In this document: positions 1-11,499 of the stretch, piece by piece | Layout of the letters: each line of letters begins with the position of its first letter | Numbering within the stretch: position 1 is the stretch's first letter | Assembly: GCA_032622095.1 (NCBI GenBank) | Contig: CP136069.1 | Span: 201,486,690-201,550,689, forward strand | DNA: 64,000 nucleotides | Origin: Siphonodentalium dalli | Taxonomy: Eukaryota > Mollusca > Scaphopoda > Gadilida > Siphonodentaliidae | Reading direction: 5' to 3' | Program-made: the position numbers and the translations under genes | Notes under the pieces: model-generated | Database searches by the model: none | What the model saw: the letters and a program-made list of their open reading frames with translations, nothing else | What the model was told of the DNA's origin: nothing

Positions 1-2550
1 GTCTTTGTTTTGCATAACAAGGCGTACAAACTTTACTCGATAATTATAACACTGATAGGGAAACTGGTTATAGCCACTAACCCTGAACATAGATGGACAT
101 AATTCAGACACACAATTACAACGTAAACGACATGTATAGAAATAACAAACAAAACCTACATATTTAGAACTTTGTTTAGTGATGAACCACGAAAAAGGAT
201 AGATATTTGATCCCCCAGTGCTCCTATAGGATACGGGACTTAGGAACAATTCGCGTTATTTCGTATAAACTTAAAGACACTAACAAAATAACGTGCATCA
301 TTTACAATGTAATGACACCGCCCTACCCCAGACCCACCCACACAGAAAAGCGAATTTGGGTCATGATAAATAATATTTAACTAAATGTGGTGTGAGAGTT
401 TAGTGTGTAATACTACAAACAAATAGAAAAAATAACTTCTTTTGGGTAAAATTATCCTTGCGTTATCGGAAGATATTTCATGTTCCTCATCTCCCCAATA
501 ACGATCCTTTAATTCCTTACCGTATATAAGCTCCAGCAGTGGACCAATGAAGCTATTTCTATTATATAACAATACTCAAGAAGCAGACGAGACACGTGTT
601 ATCATATAGCATACATCAGATTCATAAATTAGAATTTCGACGGCGATTATAAAATGTATTAAGAGAACATGATACTCATGAACGTAATCATCACATGGCA
701 TATAATTATGGAAACTAATATATTTATATGTGTGGCTTTCTTGGAAATACCATTGTGGTAAAACTTTTATGAAATAGGGTGAGGGTAGGTTTTGAGTACG
801 TTTATAATTTTCGTAATCAAATCGCCTATTCGCACCAAATAAACTTGAGTTGGTCAAACAGCAGTATCATGAGTATACAGGACGGGGAACTTTCGTCACT
901 TTGTAATCTATAAGCCGCTCACTTCGTACATGTTATGTTATATATTTGGTGCATGAGTTGTGGGCTATGTGAGAGAACAAATTAATATGTGTGAATTTTA
1001 CAAATATCAATTAAACGGTTAAGCAGTGTTTGATGTTCAAATTCGGTGCATATTTCGTTCCTATTTTCATCTAATTTCTTTTATAAATTCCGAGTTTTTA
1101 TCATCCACTGGTTATAAAAGATGTAATGAGAAATTATATGCCTCATCCACTAGTTTATTCCGTCGGACACAGCCCTTATATCCGCTTTAAATCAATTTTA
1201 AATCAAATCCGCTTTGGTTAGAGATTCAAAATGTGATGTACGCGCATTCCACGCCGTGGTATAGGCCTATGTGGACAATAATATACCTTGTTTGGAGCAC
1301 AACAAACGTGTTTATGGGGACAGGTTACGTGGCATGTATACACGAGTAAACATTGCTTATACGGATAATAAATGTAATATTTTGGACACACAATACGAAA
1401 TAGGCGTGAAACACCTTGTTCTGGTCTCAAAAACATCAATACTGCATGATCGCCAAAAATCGAAAAACCAGCCCCGCCACAACGTTGTTGCCATCAAAAC
1501 CACAACGGCGTTGTCATTTTTTCGCTGCTGTTGACTCACTTCGATTGTGATTTTATTGAATATTTAGGCCACTGGAGAGTTGTGGCCGGTAGCAGCATGA
1601 TTGGGGATAATTGTTCTTACGTGGAGAATACCAGCGGGGTGTCAAAATGTGTTCAGGGGTGAGCAAATAGGGTTTTTATGTCGAGGAACCATGGTCAGAA
1701 TGCCCATCTTGGCATTTTGTATAGGCTATTTCTCAGCCGTACAAACAAACAGAGAGCCAGGGAAGCGCTCATTCGTTGGGTATAATATCCTTCTTCAGGA
1801 CTGTGGGGGGTCTCATTATAATAAATATGCACATTAACTCTCCATCCCGAATTTGGTGGTCAGCCCTCTTCTACCCGCTTGCGAATTACGCCAAAAACAC
1901 CGTACAACGGCGTTTCGCCACACCACAACGGCCAGACGCACACCACAACGGGGAAACGGTTGGTCAGTGTGAACTTTGTCTCTCAGTCTCAGGTGATCAG
2001 ATTGCACCGAGGGACCACAGTGGAAATAAGTTGATCTCGATCGACGGTATGTGCATTCCTCTCGGTGACACCAGGTCGTATGCTGCACAATCTCAACTTA
2101 TGTTATTATTCTAATTTATGCATTTTAATAACAGCTAACATGGGGGACATTCTCAATTTAATTTCTTTAAATATGATACATGTTCCCTATATCTTGCTAT
2201 CTGTATATAACACATCCAGTCGGCATATGTTATTCTGAGCAAAACTGCAAGACATGGTGGATGTTGGGGGCAACATGAATGAGTGGGGAATCCACTGACA
2301 CCCCTACGATACATAAACATGAGTCCATGTGCAGTCCCTTATCAATACAAATTCATGTATAATGTGTGTAGCACGAATGTACACACTGCGATGTTTCACT
2401 TGTAATAAACCGTGCATCGACCAAACTGTCACTAACTCTACCATGTGCATACCGGGTGTCATCGAACAAAATATCCACCTATCTCTATAGCCTGATTTTC
2501 TATTTACATGATTTCTTGGGTAGAATATCACTCTATATGCCTACACCACC
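1..2550. other. AT-rich flank with no recognised gene
   Basis: This is AT-rich sequence with only short open frames on either strand (up to about 110 codons, for example 1776-2114 plus and 576-857 minus), and none carries a motif I recognise. It lies downstream of the last cadherin exon seen, so it is either the 3' UTR or an intron plus further cytoplasmic exons. TTTATT, which is AATAAA on the minus strand, occurs near 1552 and 1151, too far away to assign. Between about 1460 and 1960 the base composition is richer in G+C, with several CCACAACG-type words. That part may be an old repeat or an exon of another gene, but nothing supports a specific call. Confidence 0.5.
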
Positions 2551-3288
2551 TCACCTTTGACATATACGACTGGCCCTCAATCGTTGGCATAGTGGAATAC
2601 AGGCACAGACCAAAGCAATAGCTGCCAGGAACATCAAGACTGTAAAAATGGCGATGCCTTGCTCCGTACAAAAGAAACATGGCAGTGGTCTCTCTGATGT
2701 GTTTATTATCTGAGTTGTTGTCGGAATTGTGTAAGTAACGAGCATACTTGCACATGTTTCCAGTGGCTTTGCTCCCTTGTCGCGTGCACATACGGTGATA
2801 TAATACTCGAGATCAACTACGTGATCCAGCGGTTTCTTCAGTCGGACGTCGCCGGATGAATCCACTTTAAAATATTCGGCGCCATAACCAATGCCAGCAA
2901 TAGAGTATGTTACGTCACTATTAACCCCGCTATCGGGGTCGGTTGTTCTCATTGACTGAATGACGCCACTTCCGTTCAACGTGTCACGTGACAGCGACAC
3001 AGCATAATCATTCCTCGTAAACGTCGGCGGATTGTCGTTGATGTCGTTAACGGTTATGATGACCTTAGTCAGATCGGCCGCCTGCGCAGCGTCCTTGACC
3101 TCTACGAGGAGGTTAAATTGTTTCGGACATCCAAAGTCGATGTCACATGTCTTGGTCAATGAAATTGTTCCTGTCTTCTCATCTATGGAGAAGATCCCAC
3201 CGACATTGCCGCTGGCTATATTGAACGTATGTGTGTCTGCGCTGTCCTTGTCTGTGAATGGCAAATTCTGTGTTATTTCTCCTAGATT
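2551..3288 (-). CDS. cadherin gene, exon E: two cadherin repeats and transmembrane helix
   Basis: Largest visible exon, about 245 codons, entered at phase 0 after the acceptor ATACTTTCCAG. The join MDEQR|NLGEITQNLPF gives a normal cadherin repeat start. Exon residues 1-90 are repeat 3: TDKDS, FSIDEKTGTISL, an unusual Cys pair at 48 and 54, VEVKDA, and the canonical DINDNPP at 82-88. Residues 91-190 are the membrane-proximal repeat: TTDPDSG, YFKVDSSGDVRL, PLDHVVDLEYYITVCARD. NGS and NTS are possible glycosylation sites. A CFFC pair precedes a hydrophobic helix at about 211-233 (GIAIFTVLMFLAAIALVCAC), then a basic tail LCQRLRASRICQR and TGA. This is a type I membrane adhesion-type protein. The stop overlaps a good donor (CAAAG|GTGAGG, last exon base 2555), so the true exon may end there and continue to a cytoplasmic exon not identified here. 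The subfamily cannot be named. Confidence 0.9.
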   Translation of the reverse strand, partial: NLGEITQNLPFTDKDSADTHTFNIASGNVGGIFSIDEKTGTISLTKTCDIDFGCPKQFNLLVEVKDAAQAADLTKVIITVNDINDNPPTFTRNDYAVSLSRDTLNGSGVIQSMRTTDPDSGVNSDVTYSIAGIGYGAEYFKVDSSGDVRLKKPLDHVVDLEYYITVCARDKGAKPLETCASMLVTYTIPTTTQIINTSERPLPCFFCTEQGIAIFTVLMFLAAIALVCACIPLCQRLRASRICQR

Positions 3289-3990
3289 CTGGAAAGTATC
3301 ATATTTATATTTATAGTTAGTTATTTATTATTTTATTATTATTATTAGTTATTTATAATTATATTTATTTATTGTTTTGTATATTTATATTCCAACATGG
3401 ATTAAATGCTGGAATCAAATCGATTAAATTGGTCGTAGCTGAGATGGGCATATTAAAGTGACGATGAGCTCACTGATTTTCCCAGCTATAACAAACTGAA
3501 AAATCGAACGCAAATACTCCGCTTGTGAACGCCAATGTTAGATTTAACTATTAAACCAATCCAGCTAAACGTCCCATATATCCTGATGAAGAGACTGTGT
3601 CTAAATGTTGACATAAATCTATATTCAACTACGTGTCTATAATTTAAATCACAGTTTAAATTTATCATTGTTTTGAAACGATCTTAGCAATCCTAACCCT
3701 TTCTCTGATAAATACTCACTGACAGGGAATTCCCTTTGGAAACGTTAAGATAATTCGTTTAACAAATCATAGGCCGTTTTATGAACTTGTTAACTGAATA
3801 GTTCCCATCAAGGGATATTGATCTTTCAGTAATTGTATTATATGATTTTCTGTCGGTCGGTTGTTATATTTCTTTGAACACTCTTCCAATGTCTAGTTTT
3901 ATAACGAAATGTAAGATAACACTCAGAAAAGAAAGGATATCGTTTATTTCGGCAACCAAACTATTCTTGCTGGGAATTAAAAGGACTCAC
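3289..3990 (-). other. cadherin intron D-E (phase 0)
   Basis: This 702-bp intron runs from donor GTGAGT (3990-3985) to acceptor TTTCCAG (3289). It holds an A/T-only tract at 3301-3374 directly upstream of the acceptor and otherwise nothing I recognise. Confidence 0.8.
3301..3374. repeat. AT-rich low-complexity tract with TTA/ATTT words
   Basis: The stretch is almost wholly A and T, with repeated TTATTA and ATTTAT words. It lies a few bases upstream (in minus-strand sense) of the acceptor of the last cadherin exon. Confidence 0.85.
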
Positions 3991-4208
3991 TCGTTGTTCG
4001 TCCATGTTGAGTGTCATGGTTGTCATGGTGAATTGTGGAGCGTCATTGACGTTTATTACTCCAAGTGTGAGAGTGCAGTTCTCGAGCGCATAATGAATTC
4101 CGTCCGTTACAGAGAGCGTTAATGTCACGCGCCCTCCAGCGCCGACGAGAGCAACAAACGCTTCGTAGTCATCTCCGATCGTCGTGCCGGTTATACTGAT
4201 GTCTCCAG
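3991..4208 (-). CDS. cadherin gene, internal exon D
   Basis: Internal exon of 218 bp. The acceptor is ATCCATTCACAG before 4208 (enters at phase 1) and the donor is ACGA|GTGAGT after 3991 (leaves at phase 0). It completes the second visible repeat: GDISITG, then DDYEAFVALVGAG (the LDYE-like block), LTLSVTDG (V-x-A-x-D-like) and LGVINVNDAPQF, a recognisable but altered DxNDNxPxF linker. It then starts the third repeat with TMTLNMDEQR. ENCT holds a possible N-glycosylation site. The open frame extends further upstream through an Asn run, but that run is a TTA microsatellite before a better acceptor. Only the CACAG|CT site keeps phase with exon C and rebuilds the TG-I motif. Confidence 0.85.
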
Positions 4209-5765
4209 CTGTGAATGGATCAGTGTAGTTATTATTATTATTATAAAACGCATCCCACCGTAAATTAGTTCCAATGCGCATACAAAATAGAAACGTCCTA
4301 CAATAAACACAAAATAAAACAAATTCCTTGCAGCCTGCTAGGCGCTAAGACGTAACGATATTGTAGTATGTACACACTAGAAAAATCCTACACAAAAACA
4401 TATATGATACAACAATTAAAGTCTATTATTGTCACCACACCACATAAAACTGGCTATATCTCAACACATAATTTGAAGAGATGAGTCTTCTACGACCTTA
4501 TTGAGGACGCATTGAATGTTCAGTGTAATCAACCTGCAAGATCCGCGACGAGTTTTCGGTTGTTTCGCGGAGTCAACTAATATGATCATACGCTATAGCG
4601 TAATTAACAAACCAAAGCAAAATAAATTATATGAGGGTAGCTGTGTCTACCGAGAATCGTATCCATTACATAGCTGTTCATTTCATTCAAAGGTGTCACC
4701 GTGTCGATTTCAACGAAAATCGACGAACAACGTCATCGTGTAACTTCCCATTGACAGAGTTCGCCTAAATGTATCTTCTGCTTTGTTAATAATTATGTAT
4801 CTCCTTTCGATTCCAGAAAATAGAAACATTTATGGATTATCACATGCATGCATGTATGTACTATATAGTCGTATGATAGCAATTAGTTCCTTATTAAATA
4901 TATATGTTATTTCGTTTCGCACAGTACCTCACCGCCCATCTTCGCACAGTAGAACGGTAAATTCGTGGTGACATTCTTATTATATTTCACATCAGGAATT
5001 TCGACACGTTTCACTCGCCCCGATGTGTGGAGACTGTAGTTACTATAATGTCGTTATTTATTTTGTCTTATTTTCTCAATAAAAGGTAAACTAACACTAC
5101 GAGTGAACTTACATTGTAATTCAATGTTCATAATTCACATTTGCAATACCTGTAATCGAAAGACACAGTAACAAGATTTTCCGATTACGACATTAATGCT
5201 TTAAGCCCACCGATCTACTATGTGACAAAGGCGTTCGCGAAATTCAAAACAGCTGCGTCGTATTAGATAATAATTGGTAACGTCACAAAATCAGATATAG
5301 TCTATATACGACCCAAAGCGTCCGGCTTTGGTTCGTTATAATGTAATCAAATTGTAGTTATTTGGAAATATTTACATAACCAATATTTTCAAAACTAAAT
5401 CATGCTCACTGGTGTGTCGATTGCAAATTGGGTCAAGTGTGTTATAAATATTCCTCAACAAACCGAACCGACGTCACATACTGTTGGTATAACAGTATAG
5501 ACTATAGCCGATCACTATATATTTCAGAGTTATATGCTTTGGCTATAATATGCGTGGTATGCTCTCCATATTGCGTGGACATATTTCAAACAAACAAAAT
5601 AAGAAAGTGTGAGCTCATTTTGTGAAAATCAATAACAGCTATAACAATATCAGAAATTAATCTAGTTTGGTGTGTTTTTTTCAGAGATAATGGCTGCGGG
5701 CACACGTACCACATTGGCGATAGTAGACTGTGTGTGACATCGTGTCATTACATAAATGTACTTAC
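4209..5765 (-). other. cadherin intron C-D (phase 1)
   Basis: This 1557-bp AT-rich intron runs from donor GTAAGT to acceptor CACAG. It contains a short TTA microsatellite at 4229-4243 near the 3' end. I see no other gene, RNA or mobile element in it. Confidence 0.78.
4229..4243. repeat. (TTA)5 microsatellite
   Basis: Five perfect TTA units. On the minus strand they read AAT and would encode an Asn run, but the intron model places them about 20 bp upstream of exon D. Confidence 0.9.
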
Positions 5766-5957
5766 TAACACTATTCAGGTCAAATGATGACTTGAAGTTG
5801 GTAGGGACCACGTCTATAGCAAATGTAAACGTCTGTCTGGCCGTGATTTTGTTGGCATCCGTCGCCCCCACAGTGAACACGACAGTTCCGTTCGCAGTGT
5901 ATTCTGGGTAGGTGATATCGTTTGGACAGTTATTGAAGATAGGTATAACATTTAGAT
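5766..5957 (-). CDS. cadherin gene, internal exon C
   Basis: Internal exon of 192 bp (64 codons), symmetric phase 1. The acceptor is GATTTACTTTCAG before 5957 and the donor is GTTA|GTAAGT after 5766. It encodes the start of the second visible cadherin repeat: a P-x-F strand with one Cys (IPIFNNCPND), then ITYPEYTANGTVVFTVGATD, matching the family pattern V-x-E-(x)-G-T-x-V-x-x-V-x-A-T-D, and TFTFAID with a downstream FDLNSV. NGT is a possible N-glycosylation site. The A at the donor plus CT from exon D rebuilds Thr, giving FDLNSV-T-GDISITG, the signature F-x-(I/L)-(D/N)-x-x-T-G-x-I block. The polypyrimidine tract is very short because the 13-bp minisatellite starts about 10 bp upstream of the exon. 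Confidence 0.82.
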
Positions 5958-5967
5958 CTGAAAGTAA

Positions 5968-8900
5968 ATCACCAACGCATCAACGCATATCACCAACGCA
6001 TACCATCAAAGTAAATACTCAACGCAAATGATCAACGCATATCATCAACGCATATCATCAGCGCATAACATCAATGCACACCATCAACGCATAACATCAA
6101 CGTATATCATCAACGCACGCCATCAACGCAAAACATGAACGCACGCCATCAACGCATAACATGCACGCACGCCACCAACGCATAACACCAACGCACGCCA
6201 TCAACGCATAACATCAACGTATATCATCAACGCAAACCATCAACGCATAACATCAACGCATAACATGAACGCATAACATGAACGCACACCATCAACACAT
6301 AACATCAACGCACGCCATCATCGCATACCATCAACGCACGCAACGCATACTATGAACGCACGTCATCATCACATAACATAAACGCACGACATCAACGCAT
6401 AACACCAACGCATAACATCAACGCATAACATGAACGCACGCCATCAACACATAACATCAACACACGCCGTCAACGCATAACATCAACGCACGCCTTCAAT
6501 ACATAACATCAACGCACGCCATCAACGCATAACATGAACGCACGCCACCAACGCATAACATCAACACATAACATCAACGCATGCCATCAATGCATAACAT
6601 CAACGCACGCCATCAACGCATAACATGAACGCACGCCATCAACGCATAACATCAACGCACGCCATCAACGCATAACATGAACGCACGCAATCAACGCATA
6701 ACATCAACGCATAACATCAACGCATAACATCAACGCATAACATCACCGCATAACATCAACGCATAACATCAACGCATGCCACCAACGCATAACATCTACG
6801 CACGCCATCAACACATAACATCAACGCACGCCAACAGCGTATAACATCAACGCACGCCTTCAATACATAACACCAACGCACGCCTTCAATACATAACATC
6901 AACGCACGCCATCAACGCATAACATGAACGCACGCCACCAACGCATAACATCAGCACACGCCATCAACGCATAACATCAACGCACGCATTATATACATAA
7001 CATCAACGCACGCCATCAACGCATAACATCAACGCACGCCTCCAATACATAACATCGACGCATAACATGAACGCACGCCACCAACGCATAACATCAACAC
7101 ATAACATGAACGCATGCCATCAACGCATAACATCAACGCACGCCAACAACGCATAACATCAACGCACGCCATCAACGCATAACATCAACGCACGCCATCA
7201 ACGCATAACATGAACGCATATCATCTACGTATAACATGAACGCACGCAATCAACGCATAACATCAACGCACGCCATCAACGCATAACATCAACGCACGCC
7301 ATCAACGCATAACATCAACGCACGCCATCAACGCATAACATGAACGCATATCATCTACGCATAACATGAACGCACGCAATCAACGCATAACATCAACGCA
7401 TAACATCAACGCATAACATCAACGCATAACATCAACGCATAACATCACCGCATAATATCAACGCATAACATCAATGTACGCCATCAACGCATAACATGAA
7501 CGCACGCCATCAACGCATAACATCAACGTACGCCATGAACGCATAACATCAACGCACGCCATCATCGCATAACATCAACGCACGCCACCAACGCATAACA
7601 CCAACGCACGCCATCAACGCATAACATCAACGTATATCATCAACGCAAACCATCAACGCATAACATCAACGAATAACATCAACGCATAACATGAACGCAC
7701 ACCATCAACACATAACATCAACGCACGCCATCAACGCATAACATCAACGCACGCCATCAAGGCATAATATCAACGCACGCCATCAACACATAACATAAAC
7801 GCACGACATCAACGCATAACACCAACGCATAACATCAACGCATAACATGAACGCACGCCATCAACACAAAACATCAACACACGCCATCAACGCACGCCTT
7901 CAACACATACCATCAACGCACGCCATCAACGCATAAAATGAACGCACGCCACCAACGCATAACATCAACACATAACATCAACGCATGCCACCAACGCATA
8001 ACATCAACACACACCGTCAACGCATAACATGAACGCACGTCATCAACGCATAACATGAACGCACGCCATCAACGCATAACATGAACGCATATCATCAACG
8101 CATAACATGAACGCACGCAATCAACGCATAACATCAACGCATAACATCAACGCATAACAGCAACGCATAACATCACCGCATAACATCAACGCATAACATC
8201 AACGCATAACATTAATGCACGCCATCAACGCATAACAACAACGCACGCCATCAACACATAACATCAACGCACGCCATCGACGCATAACATCAACACACGC
8301 CATCAACGCATAACATCAACGCACGCCATCAACGCATAACATCAACGCATAACACCAACGCACGCCATCAACGCATAACATCAACGCACGCCATCACCGT
8401 ATAACATCAATGCACGCCATCAACGCACAAACCAACGCATATCATCAATGTATATCACCAACGCATAACATCAACGGACACCATCAACGCACACCATCAG
8501 CGCATATCATAAACGCAAATCATAAAGGCATATCATCAACGTATATCATTAACGCATTTCATAAACGCATATCATCAACGTATATCATCAACGTATATCA
8601 TAAACGCATGTCATACACGCATTTCATCAATGCATATCAACACATATATGCATCGTCAACGCATATCATCAACGTATATCATCAACATATGTCATAAACA
8701 CATATCATCAACGTATATCATCAACGTTTATCATCAACGCATATCATCAACGTATATCATCAACGGATACCATCAACGCACACCACCAACGCACACCATC
8801 AACTCATATAACCAACGCGCATCATCAACGTATATCATCAACGTTTATCATCAACGCACACCATCAACTCATATCACCAACGCGCATCATCAACGTAAAT

Positions 8901-8975
8901 CATCAACGGTTATCATCAATGCATATCATCAACGTATATCATCAACGCATGGCATAAACGCATATCATCAACTCA
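5968..8975. repeat. 13-bp minisatellite, about 230 units, in a cadherin intron
   Basis: The tandem repeat has a 13-bp unit of two main forms, CATCAACGCATAA and CATCAACGCACGC, which often alternate to give a 26-bp dimer. From about 8440 onward a third form, CATCAACGTATAT, and relatives such as CATAAACGCATAT dominate. Substitutions such as CATGAACG, CACCAACG and CATCACCG are scattered through it, and some stretches of identical CATAA units occur (about 6700-6770 and 7390-7450). Three thousand bases divided by 13 gives about 230 copies. Because 13 is not a multiple of 3, open frames within it cycle through a 13-residue pattern and are not genes. It starts about 10 bp from the acceptor of exon C. 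Confidence 0.95.
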
Positions 8976-9144
8976 CACAAATATTAACATACTATGAAGT
9001 CCATTTGCATACACATAACCTTTATCTTCTGTGTACAGTGTATCGTCTCTGGAAATAAATTACTGTCCGGCATTCATTAATTAAAATTAAAAACTGTGGG
9101 CCGTTGTTGATGCATCTTTAATTTGGTTACATGCATGCAATTAT

Positions 9145-9295
9145 GCAATCAACGTCGTTTTCGATGCATCTGTCGGCGTATAGAAGTGTCGGATGCCGAA
9201 TTACATAATGTATGAAGCGATATTATACAAAGTACGTAGTTCGGCATCCGACACTTATATACGCCGACAGATGCATCGAACACGACGATGATTGC
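9145..9295. repeat. 56-bp near-perfect inverted repeat (MITE-like hairpin)
   Basis: The arms 9145-9200 and 9240-9295 are inverted copies with 3 mismatches in 56, separated by 39 nt. Each arm contains CGATGCATCTGTCGGCGTAT. With a 2-nt gap, the match continues outward into AATTAT on both sides. The RNA or single strand would fold into a long hairpin. A hairpin-type MITE is the simplest reading. No transposase is present and no clear target-site duplication was found. Confidence 0.85.
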
Positions 9296-10202
9296 CTATA
9301 ATTACGACAATCCGCATATCAGTTGGTGATTAAACAAGTTCTTTTTACAGAAACTATATTAAAAACACTAAAATAGTAAAACTACCCAAGTGATATTTGT
9401 GTCTGGACTCAGCTGCTCTTTTAACCGAAATGGGAAATTGGGTCGAGAATAAATTGGGCGACCTACCGGAAGTTCGAGATGAACACACACAATTCGATCG
9501 CTGTTTCCGACATTCCAACTACACAAAAGCAAGATACCACACCCATATACTGTTAAACTGTACTTGCTGGTGTAAATTTCACTTATTTAAAACGAGTCTA
9601 GAACATCTATTGGCATAAAGACAATCCGATTCGATAGCAATCCCGAAGAAGTGTTCCCAAACTTCCCCACCGAATGTGTAGTCTCCGGTGACTCGAAAAG
9701 TAAACAAAAGATACAAAGATGCATTCGATGCTCTCATGACCACTGCCATGTCATACTAGTATTGGCACGAAGCTGGATAAATGCTAATACTAATGGTGCA
9801 ATAGTTATGTAATACATTCCTTTATCCCCAAATAATGTACTATTTTGCTGTTTAATCGGCGATAATTTTTCGCTGAGATTTGGCGTCTTGCTTTACCACT
9901 AGAAACGGAAGTGATTTCTTGCGATTTGATTGGTGGACTAAATAAAATTCCGGGTAAATTCGCCCCATGGATATTCGACTTGGTTTGCGAACTGTTTAAA
10001 GTATCAGTACACCCAGTGATGCGGGAAACGACACTTCCCTCGACTGATAGATATTGTCGCTACCAAGCGTATCTAAGGGAATTGACCAACTAAATGCACG
10101 CATTTTAGTCAAAGCGAAAGTAGTTGTAATTATACACATATCAATTTCGTTTTTGTTTTGTTTTAGTTTGTTGTTTTCTTTGGCTTGTCGTGTTTTTGTT
10201 TT

Positions 10203-10234
10203 GTGTGTGTGTTTCTTGCCTCTAACACACACAC
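10203..10234. repeat. TG/AC inverted repeat after a T-rich tract
   Basis: Five GT dinucleotides (10203-10212) are followed, after 12 nt, by five AC dinucleotides (10225-10234), giving a 10-bp perfect stem. A T- and G-rich stretch (about 10146-10200) lies directly before it. It is intronic and has no assigned role. Confidence 0.75.
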
Positions 10235-10504
10235 TCCCCTACTGTCGACGTGAAGTTATTTGTCAGTAAGTACATTATGTTTGTTATATCCCACAATAAA
10301 TACGTTATGATTCATATTCACCACTTATATAATATATAATTACAGAGTGGTACATATTGCATTTGTATTGCGCGTCTGTTGAACTCGTATGCCACGCACA
10401 TGTAAAACACATGCTGATCTCGTTGAAATGTAGTTATTAGTACTGCACATCTCCGAGTCCGTTGCTAGGGAGTAATGAATAATTTTGTATATATATAAAC
10501 TTAC

Positions 10505-10633
10505 TCGTCAGCTTAATGCATAACCTATAGGTCGTTCCTGGAATATTCCATTTGTCCCACACCTGCAGGGTGAACTGGTGATAGTCATCAAGCATGTCCT
10601 GAAGATCACGGGTAGCATAAATCTGTGATGCCC
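10505..10633 (-). CDS. cadherin gene, internal exon B
   Basis: Internal exon of 129 bp (43 codons). The acceptor is GCGATTTTCAG before 10633 and the donor is GACGA|GTAAGT after 10505; both introns are phase 1. It encodes the second half of the cadherin repeat begun in exon A: a DLQDMLDDYHQFTLQVWDK segment equivalent to the family's LDYE...Y-x-L-x-V-x-A-x-D block, then TYRLCIKLT, the last beta strand. The single A left at the donor plus AT of exon C gives Asn, so the linker reads KLT-N-LNVIPIF. This sits where canonical repeats have DxNDNxPxF, so the calcium-binding linker is degenerate here. The join to exon C across 4.5 kb of mostly repeat DNA is inferred from phase and motif continuity. Confidence 0.75.
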
Positions 10634-11128
10634 CTGAAAATCGCAATTATTGCACAATGTTATGTATCGCATTCCTTTTAAAGTGAATCACACACTGGTT
10701 TAAAGGCGAACCCTGTGTAGTAACATGCCTCAACACAGTATATATGAGTTATAAGATATTACTGAGTTGACGAATTACACCTATACATAATCATCATGCA
10801 TGCACGATTCATCGACCAATCAAAAGCGAACTATTTCTCATCCAATGTTTTCTGTTCTCCTAAAAATTATTGGCGTATAATAGGATTTGTTTAAGGTTCA
10901 TAACCGGTGTAAAATCGTCTCATTTTGAGTCTATAACGACAAGAAAATGTGATTGTTTTAGTGCCATTATCGACTCATAATTATAACTTATTATAAGTTA
11001 GTTACGGACCAACTCATGACTTACCAGATGTACGCCTGTCTAGCCTGACTATGCCACCCCATCGAATATACAATGTAATATTTACGCATAATGTATCATG
11101 CATTAATATGTGTATATTGAAATAAAAT

Positions 11129-11146
11129 ATCTTATCCTATCCTATT
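11129..11146 (+). repeat. (TATCC)n tail preceded by AATAAA
   Basis: The sequence GAAATAAAATATCTTATCCTATCC resembles the 3' end of a non-LTR element on the plus strand, with a polyadenylation-like AATAAA and a short pentamer tail. This is an inference from form only; no coding part is attached. Confidence 0.4.
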
Positions 11147-11150
11147 TAAA

Positions 11151-11499
11151 TGTGTTTTCACTGTGGCCCGCGCCATAAAACGGAATATCGGATATCAGTC
11201 CACTATCGGCTTATTTCAGAATCAAATAATCCAATATGAACCTATGTGAATAGTATAGGTCGACTGTGAATATATTTTCGCGATGATATATTGGTGTTAT
11301 AACACTCTGCATTTTATCATTTACACAATTTTGAGTTATATTTGCATGTGCACACAATCGGTTATTATCATGATTTCTTCCTATATAGTTCATCTTATTC
11401 ACATATGCTCAAATTTAACTTATTTGATTCTGAAATAAGCCCACATCCAGCTTATACTGGTTGTTTCGTTGAATAGCGCGGGCCACAGAGAAAACACAC
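11151..11499. mobile_element. non-autonomous DNA-transposon-like element with long TIRs
   Basis: The outer arms TGTGTTTTCACTGTGGCCCG (from 11151, extending to CGC) and its inverted copy ending at 11498 match over 23 bp with one mismatch. Inner arms at 11208-11229 and 11420-11441 match 22 of 22 bases (GGCTTATTTCAGAATCAAAT core). The element is about 349 bp long with no transposase. A second perfect 16-bp inverted pair, TATTTACGCATAATGT, lies outside it at 11079-11094 and 11526-11541, so the true ends may be farther out. No convincing target-site duplication is visible. Confidence 0.7.

Larger units (their letters stand above)
8976..10504 (-). other. non-repeat part of cadherin intron B-C
   Basis: This is AT-rich intron between the 13-bp minisatellite and exon B. 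It carries a long inverted repeat (9145-9295) and a T-rich tract ending in a TG/AC hairpin (about 10146-10234). Open frames such as 9397-9618 and 9911-10093 on the plus strand have no motif I recognise. Confidence 0.7.

Noticed and set aside
1834-2114. Open frames on both strands at 1776-2114 and 1834-2088
   Set aside because: They overlap on opposite strands in a locally GC-richer patch. Neither has a recognisable domain or a boundary that fits the cadherin phase with confidence.
3032-3316. Plus-strand open frame at 3032-3316
   Set aside because: It is the antisense shadow of the well-supported cadherin exon E.
4209-4281. Upstream extension of exon D with an Asn run
   Set aside because: It is a TTA microsatellite. 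Only the acceptor at 4209/4208 keeps phase with exon C and rebuilds the cadherin TG-I motif.
8410-9058. Open frames 8410-8697 and 8630-9058 with His/Ile/Asn-rich repeats
   Set aside because: They are translations of the 13-bp minisatellite, cycling through all three frames with a 13-residue period.
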